64,000 bases of DNA from Coleofasciculus sp. FACHB-T130 (GTDB lineage: Bacteria; Cyanobacteriota; Cyanobacteriia; Cyanobacteriales; FACHB-T130), in the NCBI RefSeq assembly GCF_014695375.1, contig NZ_JACJOG010000028.1, forward strand, positions 97,734 through 161,733, written 5' to 3'. Both the position numbers and the translations under genes were made by a program. This document shows positions 62,422 to 64,000 of the stretch, in pieces; the stretch's first letter is position 1; every line of letters begins with the position of its first letter. The notes below the pieces were generated by a model. That model did not search any database. It was not told where the DNA came from and saw only the letters and a list, made by a program, of their open reading frames with translations.

Positions 62422-63759
62422 CTACTTTTGAAAGCCTATTCCTATCTTCTTTTTACTCTTGCCCTTAGATTTTGATTTATTAACCTCTGCCAGCGCTTCC
62501 TGAAATAAATCATGTAAATGCACTGGCACACTGGCAATCTCCGGTAAATCAGGCTCTAACGCCTTGTTATATTCTTGGAGTAAAGCGTCTAAATCGCGGT
62601 CAATTTTCAATTCTGGACGCTGTAACACTGTTTTCAACAGCTTTTCCATTTGGGCTGGATAAGTTTCGGCTAAGCGATGCCAAATGAAGGCATTAATCGT
62701 CGATTCTTCTAGATACTGACGAACCAGCTTCTCAGTGTTTTCAATGTTGTTCTGCCAGTCTTCTGCTTCTAGCATTGCCTTGAACCGGCTGTATGTAGGC
62801 AGAAATATTTGACCCCAACGAGGATGGGTGAGGGCTGTTAGCTGTTCGGCTTTCTTGAGATTTGCAGGCAACTCAACTTTAGGTGTCACCATCTTAGTTG
62901 GGTTTTTGCTGTCAAACATCTGAGCGATCGCTTTTGAATCGGCACCTGATTCTTCTGCGGCTGCTTTCATTTCCTCTTCTGTAACCCCAGCTTCTGCGGC
63001 TATTTCCGAGAGCGATTTATTTTCATCAATGCCTGCCGCTGCTAAGCGTTTCTTAGTTAGTAATTCCTGAAATTCTTCTATCCTCTTATTCATCTGGTAC
63101 CCAGGCATTACGACTTCGTCGCTACCAAAAAAGCTCAGAAAATCCTGGTGATATTGTTCTACTGATTGCCATGCCAGTTCTAGAAGTTCTGGAGCGTCAC
63201 TATAAAGCGATTTGTTGTAATTTTCCTTAAAATTTCCGATTGCCACTGCCAGCTTGGGTTTTCCTAATCTCCCCATTGGGATACAAGGACCAGAAAACAT
63301 CCAGACGCTCTCGGTTACAGGTGCAATGCGAGTGAGTAAAATTTCTCCCTCTTTAAACCGGCTCATCTCCTGCCATGTTAGAAGCGTGTTTGGCTTGACG
63401 ATGTAGCGCTTAGCAGTCAGCCAGTTCATCAACTCAAAGCCATCTGATAAGACTTGGAGCGTAGCAAACAAGCCAATGAAGCTACACCGCCAGCTACCGA
63501 CTAAGTTGCGATCGTTTTCGGACAATTCTGGCTGGCTCTCCAGAAACAAATCCAAAACGTCTTTATCCCCATCCCCTACTTTTCCTTCAGTCAAGAAGGT
63601 ATCAATAATTAGGTCTCTTTGTGCAATATCCTGACGCTCTCGGTGTGGCTGAGCAGCGGCATAAGCTTCTAACGATTGCGCCAGCTCTCCTTCCGCCTCC
63701 AAGACAAACTCAATTAAAGCTTGTTTTAATTCATGCGATCGCTCTAATATGGCATCCAC
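62422..63759 (-). CDS. Conserved hypothetical protein, unknown
   Basis: 445 residues, soluble, mainly helical. N-terminal half: LIIDTFLTEGKVGDGDKDVL, LVGSWRCSFIGLFATLQVLS and FELMNWLTAKRYIVKPN. Middle: KRLAAAGIDENKSLSEIAAE is a charged helical linker. C-terminal end is Lys-rich (NKSKSKGKSKKKIGIGFQK), possibly nucleic-acid- or membrane-binding. No known domain recognised. GTG 63759 start. It lies 84 bases downstream of an rRNA operon's terminator. Confidence 0.75.
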   Translation of the reverse strand: MDAILERSHELKQALIEFVLEAEGELAQSLEAYAAAQPHRERQDIAQRDLIIDTFLTEGKVGDGDKDVLDLFLESQPELSENDRNLVGSWRCSFIGLFATLQVLSDGFELMNWLTAKRYIVKPNTLLTWQEMSRFKEGEILLTRIAPVTESVWMFSGPCIPMGRLGKPKLAVAIGNFKENYNKSLYSDAPELLELAWQSVEQYHQDFLSFFGSDEVVMPGYQMNKRIEEFQELLTKKRLAAAGIDENKSLSEIAAEAGVTEEEMKAAAEESGADSKAIAQMFDSKNPTKMVTPKVELPANLKKAEQLTALTHPRWGQIFLPTYSRFKAMLEAEDWQNNIENTEKLVRQYLEESTINAFIWHRLAETYPAQMEKLLKTVLQRPELKIDRDLDALLQEYNKALEPDLPEIASVPVHLHDLFQEALAEVNKSKSKGKSKKKIGIGFQK

Positions 63760-63843
63760 AGCTCAATCTCTCGTTCAACAATTCTAGGTTAAAGGTTATT
63801 CAAGAAATTAAGCAAAAGTATTTATCCCCCAATACAAAAAGCA

Positions 63844-63884
63844 AAAAAGCTCTCTTGCATCATTATTCGGCAAGAGAGCTTTTT
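63844..63884 (-). terminator. Intrinsic terminator of the rRNA operon
   Basis: 15-bp perfect stem AAAAAGCTCTCTTGC / GCAAGAGAGCTTTTT, 11-base loop, located directly downstream of the 5S gene in the minus direction, with T-run on the minus strand. Confidence 0.92.
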
Positions 63885-63891
63885 GATAATC

Positions 63892-64000
63892 AACCTGGCA
63901 CTGAGCTATTTTCCCAGGCAGTCACCCACCGAGTATCTTCGCCGCAGTTGCGTTTCACCTCCGAGTTCGGGATGGAGTCGGTGTGGTTCCACAACGCTAG
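63892..64000 (-). rRNA. rrf: 5S ribosomal RNA (5' end outside the window)
   Basis: The reverse strand reads GTTGTGGAACCACACCGACT, CCATCCCGAACTCGGAGG, then TGAAACGCAACTGCGGCG and ends GAAAATAGCTCAGTGCCAGG, the conserved 5S core with its loop and 3' stem. About 109 of roughly 118 bases are present; the first few are beyond base 64000. It is the promoter-distal end of an rrn operon on the minus strand. Confidence 0.95.

Noticed and set aside
1..64000. CRISPR array or cas genes, complete insertion sequences, tRNA genes
   Set aside because: No 25-40 base repeats with unique spacers, no transposase or cas-like protein, and no cloverleaf with a T-arm were found by eye; tRNAscan-SE and ISfinder could confirm.

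Overview
The window comes from a cyanobacterium, most likely a filamentous one with a large, repeat-rich chromosome. Reasons: petB and petD for cytochrome b6f, ctpA for photosystem II D1 maturation, ycf3 for photosystem I assembly, pcxA (CemA family), a chloroplast-EGY1-like site-2 protease, the HIP1 octamer GCGATCGC scattered throughout (for example 81-88, 6007-6014, 7212-7219), and many heptanucleotide tandem repeats of the STRR kind known from Calothrix and Nostoc. Genus cannot be fixed by eye. About 57 protein genes are supported, plus one rRNA gene cut by the right edge (5S, minus strand).

Layout. 1-7 kb: 3' part of a DHH/CBS-type CCA-adding enzyme, a membrane Ser/Thr kinase, a small conserved protein, an ABC1/UbiB kinase and a PP2C phosphatase. 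7-14 kb: glycosyltransferases flanking an AT-richer block of poorly known genes (membrane protein, lipoprotein, FHA protein with a Cys4/Tyr-rich tail). 14-22 kb, mostly minus strand: trmFO, an M50 protease, a GAF/PAS histidine kinase and ctpA, followed by an 18-unit heptad array. 22-24 kb: petB-petD. 24-30 kb: a GDP-mannose dehydratase-like enzyme plus glycosyltransferase, small membrane/secreted proteins and an RDD/pentapeptide protein. 30-36 kb: VOC protein, GT2-TPR protein and two tandem FHA-GAF-adenylate cyclase paralogs. 36-40 kb: kinase with SH3 domain, rbgA, universal stress protein and pgk. 40.8-44.9 kb: three tandem paralogous kinases sharing one catalytic module with three different C-termini, one of them pilin-like. 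45-54 kb: UvrD/AddB-like ATPase divergent from pcxA, a glycan-modifying cluster (WcaF-like acetyltransferase and two GT2 enzymes), cobU and rnz. 54-64 kb: SpoIID protein, pentapeptide protein, ycf3, gatC, glutathionyl-hydroquinone reductase-like protein, aroA, an unknown protein and the end of an rRNA operon.

Themes. (1) Phospho-signalling is dense: five Ser/Thr kinases, one PP2C phosphatase and three FHA proteins (FHA reads phosphothreonine), which could form working writer/eraser/reader sets; this is inference from content, not shown interaction. (2) Surface glycan synthesis: five glycosyltransferases, one MurG-like protein, a nucleotide-sugar dehydratase and an acetyltransferase in three clusters. 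(3) Period-7 repeats sit exactly at gene ends: they abut the ctpA stop and the rbgA start, supply the C-terminal codons and stops of several genes, lie inside one coding region, and often form inverted arms. The most unusual items are the kinase-pilin fusion in the kinase array and this behaviour of the heptad repeats.
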